From contig NZ_CP177240.1 of NCBI RefSeq assembly GCF_046773475.1, positions 186,001-250,000 on the forward strand: 64,000 nucleotides of DNA. Direction: 5' to 3'. This stretch comes from Nitratireductor aquimarinus. GTDB lineage: Bacteria; Pseudomonadota; Alphaproteobacteria; Rhizobiales; Rhizobiaceae. Position numbers and translations under genes: made by a program. Under the pieces are notes generated by a model. The model was not told the DNA's origin and made no database searches. It saw only the letters and a list, made by a program, of their open reading frames with translations. The number at the start of each line of letters is the position of its first letter. Position 1 is the stretch's first letter. Shown one piece after another: positions 15,431-23,567 of this stretch.

Positions 15431-16967
15431 CGACATGATCCCCGCACACGATACGCGCGCCGAAGTCGCACACTTGCTGACCGGGCTTCTGGGCAGCGCC
15501 GACGTGCAGAACCATGTGGGCGGACAGCTGATGCCGGGCGACGGCGAAACGCTGGCGCTCACCGATCCCGCCACCGGCCGGGTCTTTGCCGAGTTTCCGG
15601 ATGCCGGTGCGGCCGTTGTGGATGCCGCGGCCGGGGCGGCCATCGCGGCGCAACGCGAATGGTGGGGCAAGACGGCCTCCGAGCGCGGGCGCATCATGTT
15701 CGAGATTGCGCGCCAGATTCGTGCGCATGCCGAGCCGCTTTCACGCCTTGAAGCGATTTCCGCCGGGCGACCGATCCGCGATGCAGCCGGTGAGCCAGCC
15801 CGCATGGCCGAGATGTTCGAATATTACGCGGGCTGGTGCGACAAGATCACCGGCGATGTAATCCCCGTGCCTTCGAGCCATCTGAATTACACGCGTCACG
15901 AACCCATTGGCGTCGTGACGCAGATCACCCCCTGGAATGCGCCGCTCTTCACCTGCTGCTGGCAGGTTGCACCGGCGATCTGCGCCGGCAATGCGGTCAT
16001 GCTGAAGCCTTCCGAGCTGACGCCGCTCAGCTCGCTCGTCATCGCCGCGCTGTGCGTGAAGGCCGGCGCGCCGAAGGGGCTTGTCAACGTGATTGCGGGG
16101 CAGGGGCCGACCGCAGGCCAGAAGATGATCGAGCATCCGGCAACGGGTCTGGTGGTCTTTGTCGGCTCGGCCACGGGCGGCGCAGCCATTGCGTCCGCTG
16201 CCGCGCGCCGTCTCATACCGTCCATCCTGGAACTCGGCGGCAAGTCCGCCAACATCGTCTTCGGCGATGCGGATATCGACCGTGCCGTGGTCGGCGCGCA
16301 GGCGGCAATCTTTGCTGCGTGCGGCCAGAGCTGCGTGGCCGGCTCGCGCCTTCTGGTGCATCGCAGCGTCCATGCCGAGCTCGTCGGCAAGCTGGCGGAA
16401 GCGAGCGCGCGCATCCCGGTCGGCATGCCGCTCGACATGGCAACGCAGATCGGCCCGGTCAACAATGCCCGCCAGTGGGACAAGGTCGACGGTATGGTGC
16501 GCACTGCCGTTTCCGAAGGCGCGCAGCTGGCCACCGGTGGCGGCAGGCCGGAAGCCCTCGGAGAGAGCGGCGGCTTCTTCTACGCTCCGACGATCCTGGA
16601 CGGCGTGTCCCGCGACATGGAAATCGCGCGTGAAGAGGTGTTCGGACCCGTCCTCTCCGTTCTCTCCTTCGACGACGAAGAAGAGGCTGTGGCGCTCGCC
16701 AACGACACGCCATACGGGCTCGCAGGCGCAGTCTGGACGCGCGATGTGGGGCGTGCGCACCGGGTTGCGGCGAAAGTTCGCGCTGGCACATTCTGGATCA
16801 ACAGCTACAAGACCATCAACGTCATGTCGCCCTTCGGCGGCTTTGGCCAGTCGGGCTACGGGCGCTCTTCCGGTCGGGAAGCGCTCGCCGCTTACACGAC
16901 AACAAAATCTGTCTGGGTCGAAACCGCAGCCGACCCGACCATCGGCTTCGGTTACGCGCCGGGCTGA
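15423..16967 (+). CDS. aldehyde dehydrogenase family protein
   Basis: 514 residues. The motif ITPWNAPLF for the cofactor-binding fold, the general base Glu in LELGGKSANIVF and the nucleophile Cys in GQSCVAGSRL are all present, as is the C-terminal PFGGFGQSGYGR. It oxidises an aldehyde with NAD(P). The ATG at 15423 overlaps the preceding dehydrogenase gene by eight bases, indicating coupled expression; the longer in-frame extension lies inside that gene. A terminator follows directly. Substrate probably the semialdehyde made by the preceding enzyme. Confidence 0.92.
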   Translation: MADDMIPAHDTRAEVAHLLTGLLGSADVQNHVGGQLMPGDGETLALTDPATGRVFAEFPDAGAAVVDAAAGAAIAAQREWWGKTASERGRIMFEIARQIRAHAEPLSRLEAISAGRPIRDAAGEPARMAEMFEYYAGWCDKITGDVIPVPSSHLNYTRHEPIGVVTQITPWNAPLFTCCWQVAPAICAGNAVMLKPSELTPLSSLVIAALCVKAGAPKGLVNVIAGQGPTAGQKMIEHPATGLVVFVGSATGGAAIASAAARRLIPSILELGGKSANIVFGDADIDRAVVGAQAAIFAACGQSCVAGSRLLVHRSVHAELVGKLAEASARIPVGMPLDMATQIGPVNNARQWDKVDGMVRTAVSEGAQLATGGGRPEALGESGGFFYAPTILDGVSRDMEIAREEVFGPVLSVLSFDDEEEAVALANDTPYGLAGAVWTRDVGRAHRVAAKVRAGTFWINSYKTINVMSPFGGFGQSGYGRSSGREALAAYTTTKSVWVETAADPTIGFGYAPG

Positions 16968-16975
16968 ATCGTATG

Positions 16976-16999
16976 GGCGGCCCCCTCGGGCCGCCTTTT
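16976..16999 (+). terminator. Rho-independent terminator after the aldehyde dehydrogenase gene
   Basis: GGCGGCCC at 16976-16983 pairs with GGGCCGCC at 16988-16995 around a 4-base loop, followed by TTTT. It separates the enzyme genes from the DUF3100 pair. Confidence 0.8.
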
Positions 17000-17053
17000 G
17001 TTCCATCCGGGGCCGCAGAAAGAACGGCCCCCGGATCATGAGAGGGGATCTCT

Positions 17054-17878
17054 ATGGAGAAGACGAAAGATATTCTTTTCGACTGGCGCCTTCATTTGAG
17101 CGTGCTGGTCATCACCGTCATTGCGGAGGCCGTCGGCGTCATCGCAGTGCCCATTGGCATCGGCTCGATCCTGCTTCTGCCGCTGCTCTACGCCTTCGTG
17201 ATGGGTCTGATTCTCAACCCCAATGTGATCAGCAAGATGAAGGGCTGGATGGGGCAGCGCGAGGTTCGCGCAGCATCACCGCTGATCGTGATCGCGATCA
17301 TGCCATTCATCGCCAAATTCGGCACGATCATCGGACCGTCGATGGAGAAGATCATCGCCGCCGGTCCGGCGCTGATCCTGCAGGAGCTGGGGAATCTGGG
17401 CACCATTCTGCTCGCCTTCCCGATCGCCGTTCTGCTGCTCGGCATGGGGCGCGAAGCGGTTGGCGCAACCTTCTCCGTCGCGCGTGAGCCGAACATCGCG
17501 ATCATCGCCGACAAATACGGCCTGAAGTCCCCCGAAGGCGCGGGCGTCATGGGCGTCTATGTGATCGGAACGCTGTTCGGCACCTTCATCTTTGCCATTC
17601 TGGCTTCGCTTCTGGCGACGTCGGGCTGGTTCAGCATCGAGGCGCTGGCCATGGCCTGCGGCATCGGCTCGGGCTCCATGATGGCCGCCTGTTCCGGCGC
17701 GCTGACCCATGCCGTGCCGGCAATGGAGGAGCAGATCCTCGCTCTGGCCGGGGCCAGTAACGTGCTGACCTACGCAACCGGTCTTTACCTCTGCATCTTC
17801 GTCGCCCTGCCGGTGACCGAGAAGCTTTATGACCTTCTGGGCCGCAAAGAGCCCGCCACCAACAACGCCGGAGAATGA
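17054..17878 (+). CDS. DUF3100-family membrane protein, putative transporter subunit
   Basis: 274 residues with about eight hydrophobic segments. Motifs such as LNPNVISKMKG, ANIAIIADKYGLKSPEG-like EPNIAIIADKYGLKSPEG, and the glycine/serine-rich CGIGSGSMMAACSGAL recall DUF3100 proteins, which resemble half of a secondary carrier. The downstream gene overlaps by four bases (ATGA) and encodes a second, smaller membrane protein, so the pair probably forms one transporter. Good Shine-Dalgarno agagggga before the ATG. The neighbours (M20 hydrolase, dehydrogenases) suggest import of an organic or N-acylated acid. Function not established. Confidence 0.75.
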   Translation: MEKTKDILFDWRLHLSVLVITVIAEAVGVIAVPIGIGSILLLPLLYAFVMGLILNPNVISKMKGWMGQREVRAASPLIVIAIMPFIAKFGTIIGPSMEKIIAAGPALILQELGNLGTILLAFPIAVLLLGMGREAVGATFSVAREPNIAIIADKYGLKSPEGAGVMGVYVIGTLFGTFIFAILASLLATSGWFSIEALAMACGIGSGSMMAACSGALTHAVPAMEEQILALAGASNVLTYATGLYLCIFVALPVTEKLYDLLGRKEPATNNAGE

Positions 17879-18357
17879 TCATGAGCACTGCTGAACTCCC
17901 CGTTGATTACGAAGCCGAGGCGAAGCCGGATCTGGCAGAACACGCTGTTCTGCTGCTCGTTGTTTCCCTTGTTGCGCTGGTGGGCAACACGGTCGCGACA
18001 GACGCAACCGTCCTGCAGGGGCTGGCCGGACTGGCCGTCCTTTACGTGATCGCCATGGTGGGCCTCGTCCTGACCTATGTGGTGCCGCTCAAGCTGCCAT
18101 CCGTTGCGTGGATCTCGCTCGTCGGCATTCTGGTGACCCTGCCATGGACACCGGGCAGCGCCTGGGTGCTCGACAAGGTGAGCCATGTGAACTTCCTCAC
18201 GCTGGCCACGCCCTGCCTGGCCTATGCCGGTATCGCCATCACCAACCGCGAAATCAGCATCGCCAAGTCGTCCGGCTGGAAGATCTTCATCGTGGCGGTC
18301 TTCGTGATGACCGGCACCTATGTCGGGTCGGCCATCATCGCAGACCTGTTCCTTTGA
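17875..18357 (+). CDS. small membrane protein coupled to the DUF3100 gene
   Basis: 160 residues. A polar N-terminus (about 20 residues) is followed by about five hydrophobic segments including VLYVIAMVGLVLTYVVPL and IFIVAVFVMTGTYVGSAIIA. Four-base overlap with the DUF3100 gene; ATG at 17875 or 17881. No catalytic motif. It probably completes the carrier formed with the DUF3100 protein. I do not recognise a named family with certainty. Confidence 0.7.
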   Translation: MIMSTAELPVDYEAEAKPDLAEHAVLLLVVSLVALVGNTVATDATVLQGLAGLAVLYVIAMVGLVLTYVVPLKLPSVAWISLVGILVTLPWTPGSAWVLDKVSHVNFLTLATPCLAYAGIAITNREISIAKSSGWKIFIVAVFVMTGTYVGSAIIADLFL

Positions 18358-18364
18358 CCAGCGC

Positions 18365-18401
18365 CCTGCGGCCGGTGCCCTGAGGGCAAAGCGGCCGCAG
18401 G
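18365..18401. repeat. perfect 10-bp inverted repeat with nested stem
   Basis: CCTGCGGCCG at 18365-18374 and CGGCCGCAGG at 18392-18401 enclose an inner GCCC/GGGC pair. It starts 8 bases after the stop of the small membrane gene. There is no T-tract of its own, but a canonical terminator follows 16 bases later. The remainder of this 353-base gap holds only that terminator and the rok leader. Confidence 0.7.
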
Positions 18402-18416
18402 AATTGAAAACCAAAG

Positions 18417-18461
18417 CGGCTTTCGAGCGCCGGAATGGCCCTCGGAAGCCGTTTTCTTTTT
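18417..18461 (+). terminator. Rho-independent terminator after the DUF3100 pair
   Basis: CGGCTTTCGAG at 18417-18427 pairs with CTCGGAAGCCG at 18441-18451 (one wobble), followed by TTTTCTTTTT. Confidence 0.85.
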
Positions 18462-18676
18462 GTCGCTCGACATGAGTGAGCCGCTGCCCCTGGAAACGAC
18501 CGGCATCCCTCTCTCCATAGTCCTCCACCTGCGCATAGACGCTCAATGAGCGGATGAAACCTCATTTATTTCATGTGATTGACGCGCTTCCCAAAGCGCG
18601 CTCCAGTCTTGCGCGGGGCTTTGCGGAAGGCCGTTTCGATCATTTCATTTGACGGCATTTTTAAAACGACTTAATA

Positions 18677-18697
18677 AGTTCGGTAACAGAACGAACT
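18677..18697. promoter_or_regulatory. candidate ROK-regulator operator
   Basis: AGTTCG and CGAACT form a perfect 6-bp inverted repeat with a 9-base spacer, 14 bases before the GTG start of the ROK gene. Position and symmetry suit autoregulation of the whole downstream operon. Confidence 0.5.
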
Positions 18698-18710
18698 AAA
18701 AGAAGACGCC

Positions 18711-19925
18711 GTGAACGAAGCTCCGCGCATCTCCCGTCAATTCTCCCTCTGCATGGTCATGGAGGCGATCGTTCATTGCGGTCCGATCTCCCGCGCCAGC
18801 ATCGCCAAGCAGACCGGTCTCTCCAAACAGACGATTTCCGAGATCGCCCGTCAGCTCGAGGAAGATGGCTGGATACGCGAGACGGGGCGCACCACGGGGC
18901 ATGTCGGGCGCAGCGCGGTCACATATGAGATCGTTCCGGATGCGGCCTGCATCGCAACCGTCGATCTGGGCGGCACCAAAGTGCGTGCGGCCATTGCCGA
19001 CCTGTCGTGCCAGGTGCTCGCGGAAGTGACGGAACCGACCGACGAACGCGGCGGCATTCATGTGATCCGCCAGATGGCGCGTCTCTGCCGCGAGGCCGCC
19101 GATCTCAACAACATCACTTACGAAAAAATGCGCATGGCCGTGGTCGGCGTCCCGGGCGCTCCCGATCAGGAAAAAGGGCGCATCGCGATGTCGCCCAATG
19201 TGACGGGCTTCGACACGCTTGATGTCAGAGCGACGCTTGCAGGCGAGCTCGGCGTCGAGGTTATTCTGGAAAACGACGTCAATCTCGCAGCCATTGGCGA
19301 GCACTGGATCGGCAGCGTCGCCGGCGTCGATGATCTTGCCTATATCGCGATCGGCACGGGCATTGGCGCAGGCCTCATGGTCGGTGGCGAACTGGTGCGC
19401 GGTTTCGGAAACGCAGCCGGAGAGCTTGGATTCCTGCCCTTTGGCACCGACCCGTTCGAGGCGGAATCGCTGCAGGTCGGCGCTCTGGAACGTGTGACCG
19501 CAACGGTCGGCATTCGCAGGCGCTACAAGGAATTGTCCGGCACTGAACTCGACGTTCCCGGCATTTTCGATGCCCTGCAGGCGGGTGACGCGCACGCCGT
19601 ACAGGTGCTCGACGAGACCGCCCGCTATGTGGCGCGCGCAGTGGCGGCAATCTGTGCCATCACCAATCCGGGCAAGGTCGTTCTCGGCGGTTCCATTGGC
19701 AGCCGCATGGAGCTTGTCGAACGTGTACGTGACCTTCTGCCGCTGTGCTTCCCGTCTCCGGTGGAACTCGATGTTTCCGAGCTGGGCGCGCGCGTTGCCA
19801 TCGTTGGCGGCGCAGCCGTCGGGCTGACACATCTTCACGCCACGCTTTTCTCCGGAGGCATCCCCGGCGCGGAAATCACGCTGCCGCCGGCCCGCGTTGT
19901 GAAACTGGTGGAGGCGGCACAATGA
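18711..19925 (+). CDS. ROK-family transcriptional repressor
   Basis: 404 residues. An N-terminal winged helix (about 10-65, SIAKQTGLSKQTISEIARQL) is joined to a ROK sugar-kinase-like domain (about 75-400) with the phosphate motif TVDLGGTKVRAA and AIGTGIGAGLMVGGELVRG. ROK repressors with this layout (NagC, XylR, Mlc) sense sugars or sugar phosphates. The zinc-type CxCGxxxC motif of many ROK proteins is not visible, replaced around GNAAGELGFLPFG. GTG start, with the candidate operator just upstream. Its stop overlaps the M20 gene by four bases, so it leads an operon including the ABC transporter. This points to a carbohydrate or amino-sugar derivative as the signal. Confidence 0.9.
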   Translation: MNEAPRISRQFSLCMVMEAIVHCGPISRASIAKQTGLSKQTISEIARQLEEDGWIRETGRTTGHVGRSAVTYEIVPDAACIATVDLGGTKVRAAIADLSCQVLAEVTEPTDERGGIHVIRQMARLCREAADLNNITYEKMRMAVVGVPGAPDQEKGRIAMSPNVTGFDTLDVRATLAGELGVEVILENDVNLAAIGEHWIGSVAGVDDLAYIAIGTGIGAGLMVGGELVRGFGNAAGELGFLPFGTDPFEAESLQVGALERVTATVGIRRRYKELSGTELDVPGIFDALQAGDAHAVQVLDETARYVARAVAAICAITNPGKVVLGGSIGSRMELVERVRDLLPLCFPSPVELDVSELGARVAIVGGAAVGLTHLHATLFSGGIPGAEITLPPARVVKLVEAAQ

Positions 19926-21181
19926 CAGGCGGCAACACGCTTCAGGAGAGGCTGAAGAGCGCTCTGGACGCCGATGCGGCGGTGGCGCTGCTCAAAGGCG
20001 CGATCGCACGCGAGAGCGTGACCGGCAACGAAGCGAACTTCGTGTCCTACCTTCAGGAGCAGATGCAGACGCTCGGTCTTGCACCGCAATCTGCCGACTT
20101 TCTTCCCGGTCGCCCGAATGTATGGGGCGCGCGCAAGGGCCGCGGCGAAGGTCCACGCCTTCTCTTCATCGGGCACACGGACACGGTTCACGTGCGCGGC
20201 TGGGCCGAACACTGGAAAGGCACCGAGCGCGAAGACCCGTTTTCGGGCGCCGTCATCGATGGCGAGATCTGGGGCAGGGGCTCCGGCGACCTGAAGGCCG
20301 GCATCACCGCTTCGCTTTCGGCCCTCGCACTTCTCGACCGCGCCGGCATCAAGCTCAAAGGCGGTGTCGCCTACGCCTTTGTCGGCGACGAGGAAAGCGG
20401 CGAACCCGACACGGGCGTGAGCGCCGGCATCAAGGATCTGACGCAGCGTTTTGAAAGCGGTGAGATCGAGAAGCCGGATTTCGCTGTCTATGTCGAGCCG
20501 ACACAGCTTTCCATCTTTCCCGCCCAAATGGGCTTTTTCATCGCGGATGTGACGATCACCGGCAAATCGGCCTATTTCGGCGTACCTGAAGAAGGCGTCG
20601 ATGCGCTGAAGGCCACGCATCGGGTTCTCGAAGCAATCTGGCGGCACTCGGACGTCATTGGCGCACGCGCCAGCCATCCGCTCGTCGGCCGGGCCTTCGC
20701 TCTCGTAACGGGCATCGAAGGCGGCGGTTACATCGCGGTTCCGGGCGAATGCCGCTTCTCGCTGATCCGCAAGCTTCTGCCCGGCGAGGCGCTGGACGAT
20801 GCCGTCGGTGAACTCGAAAGCGTGATCAACGAAGCGATTTCTGGCACCGGCACCACCGTGGCGATCAACTATCCCGCCGGGCGTGACCATCCCCATGGCG
20901 GCTCGCCCACCGAGGTCGATCCCGAGCGGGCCGACATACAGGCGCTTGCCGCTTCGATGAACGGTGCGCTTCCCGGGCGCGGCGCGATTGCGGGCGCGCC
21001 TTACTGGTCGGAAGCGCCGTTCCTGATCGAGCGGCTCGGCTGTCCAACGGTCTATTGCGCGCCGGGCGACATCACGAATTGCCACACTTTCGAAGAGCGG
21101 GTGAGCGTGGAGGAATACCTCGCCGGCATCGTCGGGTTCGCCAGTTTCATCGCCGGCTATTGCGGCACTCAAAACGCATAA
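19922..21181 (+). CDS. M20-family peptidase/deacylase (ArgE/DapE/CPG2-like)
   Basis: 419 residues. Metal-site motifs LLFIGHTDTVHV and WGRGSGDLKAGI, the catalytic Glu pair in FVGDEESGE, and the C-terminal CAPGDITNCHTFEERV define an M20 metallopeptidase with the usual inserted dimerisation domain. The family removes acyl groups from N-acyl amino acids or cleaves terminal amino acids in the cytoplasm. ATG overlaps the ROK stop by four bases. A deacylase coupled to a sugar-type ABC importer suggests the imported compound contains an amide bond. It shares only family membership with the M20D enzyme at 12.4 kb. Confidence 0.88.
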   Translation: MTGGNTLQERLKSALDADAAVALLKGAIARESVTGNEANFVSYLQEQMQTLGLAPQSADFLPGRPNVWGARKGRGEGPRLLFIGHTDTVHVRGWAEHWKGTEREDPFSGAVIDGEIWGRGSGDLKAGITASLSALALLDRAGIKLKGGVAYAFVGDEESGEPDTGVSAGIKDLTQRFESGEIEKPDFAVYVEPTQLSIFPAQMGFFIADVTITGKSAYFGVPEEGVDALKATHRVLEAIWRHSDVIGARASHPLVGRAFALVTGIEGGGYIAVPGECRFSLIRKLLPGEALDDAVGELESVINEAISGTGTTVAINYPAGRDHPHGGSPTEVDPERADIQALAASMNGALPGRGAIAGAPYWSEAPFLIERLGCPTVYCAPGDITNCHTFEERVSVEEYLAGIVGFASFIAGYCGTQNA

Positions 21182-21221
21182 ACGCCCAAAAGGGCAAAGC
21201 AAAGGGGAAGAGGAGAACACA

Positions 21222-22280
21222 ATGTCTATCGTCAATCTGCTTCGCGCAGCATCTTTGTCTGCGCTACTCGCTGCCGGTGCGGCTCACGCACAGACCGTTG
21301 GCCCGCAGGGCGAAACCGCCACGCCGTCCGGTGAGATATCCGTGCCCGACGACAGGGTGGATGCACTCAAGAACGGCAAGCATCGCGCGGCCCTTCTCTG
21401 GCACGACCAGTCCGATTTCGTGAACGCCGTCACCGCTGGCGCAAGCGATGAGTTCGCGCGGCTCGGCATCGAAGTCGTCGCCACCACCAGCGCCGGTTTC
21501 GACGCAGCCAAGCAGCGCAGCGACATCGAGACCGCCATGGTCAAGTCGCCCGACATCATCCTGTCCCTGCCGCTCGATCCGGTAACCTCGGCAGCCGCAT
21601 TCGAAGAAGCGAAGGAAAAGGGCGTAAAGCTCGTTTTCCTGTCGAACCTGCCGAAGGACTATGTGCACGGCACGGATTATGCGGCGGTCGTGACGGACGA
21701 TCTGTTCCAAATGGGCAAACAGGCTGCCGACGCGCTGGCGAAGGCGATGGACAGCAAGGGCACGGTCGGCTGGATCTACCATGATGCCGATTACTACGTG
21801 ACCAACCAGCGCGACAACGCATTCAAGACCACCATCGAGAACGATTATCCGGATATGAAGATCGTTGCCGAACAGGGCATCAGCGACCCTGCGCGCGCCG
21901 AGGAAATCGCCAACGCGATGCTGCTGAAAAACCCGGATCTGGGCGGCATTTTCGTCACCTGGGCAGGGCCGGCCGAGGGCGTTCTCGCGGCGTTGCGCGC
22001 CAATGGCAACAAGACCACCAAAATTGTCACGCTCGACCTGAGCGAGCCCGTGGCGCTCGACATGGTGCGCGGCGGCAATGTCACGGCCATCGTTGCGGAC
22101 GAAGCCTATGAGCTTGGCCGCGCCATGGCTGCGACCGGCGCGCTTGCCATTCTGGGCGAGGAAACGCCCGCCTTCATCGTCGCACCCGCCGTCACCGCGA
22201 CCGCCGACAATGTGGGTGAGGCCTGGCAGCAATCGCTGCACGTCGATGCGCCGAAAAGCGTGATGCAGGCCGGAAAATAA
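21222..22280 (+). CDS. periplasmic binding protein 1 of a sugar-type ABC importer
   Basis: 352 residues. A signal peptide (about 1-23, AAGAAHA) is followed by a two-lobed Peripla_BP_4 ribose/allose-type domain. It is clearly paralogous to the next gene: shared blocks include GFDAAKQRSDIETAM versus GFDTARQKADVETVM, VTNQRDNAFK versus VTNQRDGAFK and IVADEAYELG versus IVADEAYQIG. Shine-Dalgarno ggggaagagg before the ATG. It should deliver the substrate to the permease at 23.6 kb. Ligand unknown. Strong stem-loops follow its stop, typical of abundant binding-protein messages. Confidence 0.9.
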   Translation: MSIVNLLRAASLSALLAAGAAHAQTVGPQGETATPSGEISVPDDRVDALKNGKHRAALLWHDQSDFVNAVTAGASDEFARLGIEVVATTSAGFDAAKQRSDIETAMVKSPDIILSLPLDPVTSAAAFEEAKEKGVKLVFLSNLPKDYVHGTDYAAVVTDDLFQMGKQAADALAKAMDSKGTVGWIYHDADYYVTNQRDNAFKTTIENDYPDMKIVAEQGISDPARAEEIANAMLLKNPDLGGIFVTWAGPAEGVLAALRANGNKTTKIVTLDLSEPVALDMVRGGNVTAIVADEAYELGRAMAATGALAILGEETPAFIVAPAVTATADNVGEAWQQSLHVDAPKSVMQAGK

Positions 22281-22285
22281 GATCA

Positions 22286-22314
22286 GCGGGCCAATGGTCG
22301 GGGGGCCGGCCCGC
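22286..22314 (+). repeat. stem-loop after binding-protein gene 1
   Basis: GCGGGCC at 22286-22292 pairs with GGCCCGC at 22308-22314, 15-base loop, 5 bases after the stop codon. Confidence 0.55.
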
Positions 22315-22317
22315 ACA

Positions 22318-22362
22318 GAGCATCGGACCGAGAAGTCGAGCCCCGTTCTCGGTTCGATGCTC
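22318..22362 (+). repeat. 17-bp near-perfect stem-loop between the binding-protein genes
   Basis: The arm at 22318-22334 (GAGCATCGGACCGAGAA) pairs with 22346-22362 (TTCTCGGTTCGATGCTC), with a single G-U wobble and an 11-base loop. There is no T-tract. A long stable stem here fits mRNA stabilisation or partial transcription polarity. Confidence 0.75.
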
Positions 22363-22388
22363 CATTCAAAAGCCCGGATCGGCCTTTG

Positions 22389-22406
22389 TGCGTCCCAATG
22401 GACGCA
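22389..22406 (+). repeat. short perfect stem-loop before binding-protein gene 2
   Basis: TGCGTCC at 22389-22395 and GGACGCA at 22400-22406 with loop CAAT. It is the third hairpin in a 164-base gap, 38 bases before the next ATG. Confidence 0.6.
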
Positions 22407-22444
22407 GCGATCCGGAATCTCGCCGAAATCTCGGAGGAAATGAA

Positions 22445-23509
22445 ATGAAACTCAGGGCTTTGCTTGCCGCGATGCCGCTTCTCGCAACCAGTGCGACGAT
22501 GGCCTTTGCCGAACAGCCAAAGACTGTCGGCCCGAACGGTGAAGCGCCGACGCCGGCCGCCTCGCTCACACTGAGCGACGCGGACATCGAGACCATCAAG
22601 TCCGGTGGCCACACGGCGGCGCTCGTCTGGCACGAGCTTTATGACTGGTCCAACGCCGTTGCCCAGGGTGCGAAGGATGAGTTCGTCCGGCTTGGCATCG
22701 AGATCGTCGCCGAAACCGATGCCGGGTTCGACACGGCCCGTCAGAAGGCCGATGTCGAGACGGTGATGGCCCGCGAACCGTCGATCATCGTGTCGCTGCC
22801 CATAGATCCGCCGACGGCGAAATCGGTCTACGGTGTCGCGCGCGATGCCGGTGTCAAACTCGTGTTCATCGACAATGCGGTTGAGGGCTTCACCCATGGT
22901 GAGGACTACACCACCGTGGTGTCGGCCGATCTCTTCCAGATCGGCAACAAGGCCGCAGTCGCGCTTGCAGAATCCATCGGGGGCAAGGGCAAGGTCGGCT
23001 ACATGTTCCATGATGCGGATTTCCCGGTCACGAACCAGCGCGATGGCGCGTTCAAATGGACCATCGAGAACGATTATCCGGAAATCGAGATCGTCATCGA
23101 GTCCGGCATGACGGACCCGGCAAACGCCGAGAACATCGCAAGCGCGATGCTCTCCCGCAATCCCGATCTCGACGGCATCTACACGCCCTGGGCCGAGCCC
23201 GCTCTCGGCGTCCTGTCCGTTCTTCGCCAGCAGTCCAATGACCACACGAGAGTGGTCACGATCGATCTGAACGAGCCGGCTGCGCTCGACATGCTGAAGG
23301 GCGGCAACATCGCGGCGATTGTTGCCGATGAAGCCTACCAGATCGGTGTCACGGCGGCGCGTGCGGCGGCCGCTGGCCTTCTCGACAAGCCGGTAGAGCC
23401 GTTCCTCGTCGTGGATGCGCTCAGCGTCGGCTCCGACAATGTCGTCGATGGCTGGATGCAGTCCATGAACCGGCAGCCCCCGGAAACGGTCAAGGCAGCC
23501 GCCCGGTAA
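22445..23509 (+). CDS. periplasmic binding protein 2 of the same ABC importer
   Basis: 354 residues with a signal peptide (about 1-23, TMAFA) and the same fold and many identical blocks as binding protein 1, roughly half identical by eye. Differences cluster in the loops expected to shape the ligand site (for example ALVWHELYDWSNAV versus ALLWHDQSDFVNAV), so the two probably bind related but distinct ligands. The ATG at 22445 follows cggagga; the in-frame ATG at 22388 lies within the inter-gene hairpins and is rejected. It feeds the single permease downstream. Confidence 0.9.
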   Translation: MKLRALLAAMPLLATSATMAFAEQPKTVGPNGEAPTPAASLTLSDADIETIKSGGHTAALVWHELYDWSNAVAQGAKDEFVRLGIEIVAETDAGFDTARQKADVETVMAREPSIIVSLPIDPPTAKSVYGVARDAGVKLVFIDNAVEGFTHGEDYTTVVSADLFQIGNKAAVALAESIGGKGKVGYMFHDADFPVTNQRDGAFKWTIENDYPEIEIVIESGMTDPANAENIASAMLSRNPDLDGIYTPWAEPALGVLSVLRQQSNDHTRVVTIDLNEPAALDMLKGGNIAAIVADEAYQIGVTAARAAAAGLLDKPVEPFLVVDALSVGSDNVVDGWMQSMNRQPPETVKAAAR

Positions 23510-23516
23510 TCGTCCC

Positions 23517-23540
23517 GGCAGGCCGTTTCGGCGGCCTGCC
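23517..23540 (+). repeat. perfect 9-bp stem-loop between binding-protein gene 2 and permease
   Basis: GGCAGGCCG at 23517-23525 pairs with CGGCCTGCC at 23532-23540 around a 6-base loop, 8 bases after the stop. It is likely an attenuating or stabilising element within the operon rather than a full stop, because the permease, racemase-like and ATPase genes follow closely. Confidence 0.65.
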
Positions 23541-23567
23541 AGTCAGCACAGTTTTCAGAGACATCAC

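Noticed and set aside
16159..17487. 442-codon plus-strand frame across the aldehyde dehydrogenase end and DUF3100 start
   Set aside because: It crosses a strong terminator and two well-supported genes in another frame; no domain seen.
21222..23509. Tandem binding-protein genes as an assembly duplication
   Set aside because: The two copies differ throughout at codon and residue level and have different flanks, so they are true paralogs.
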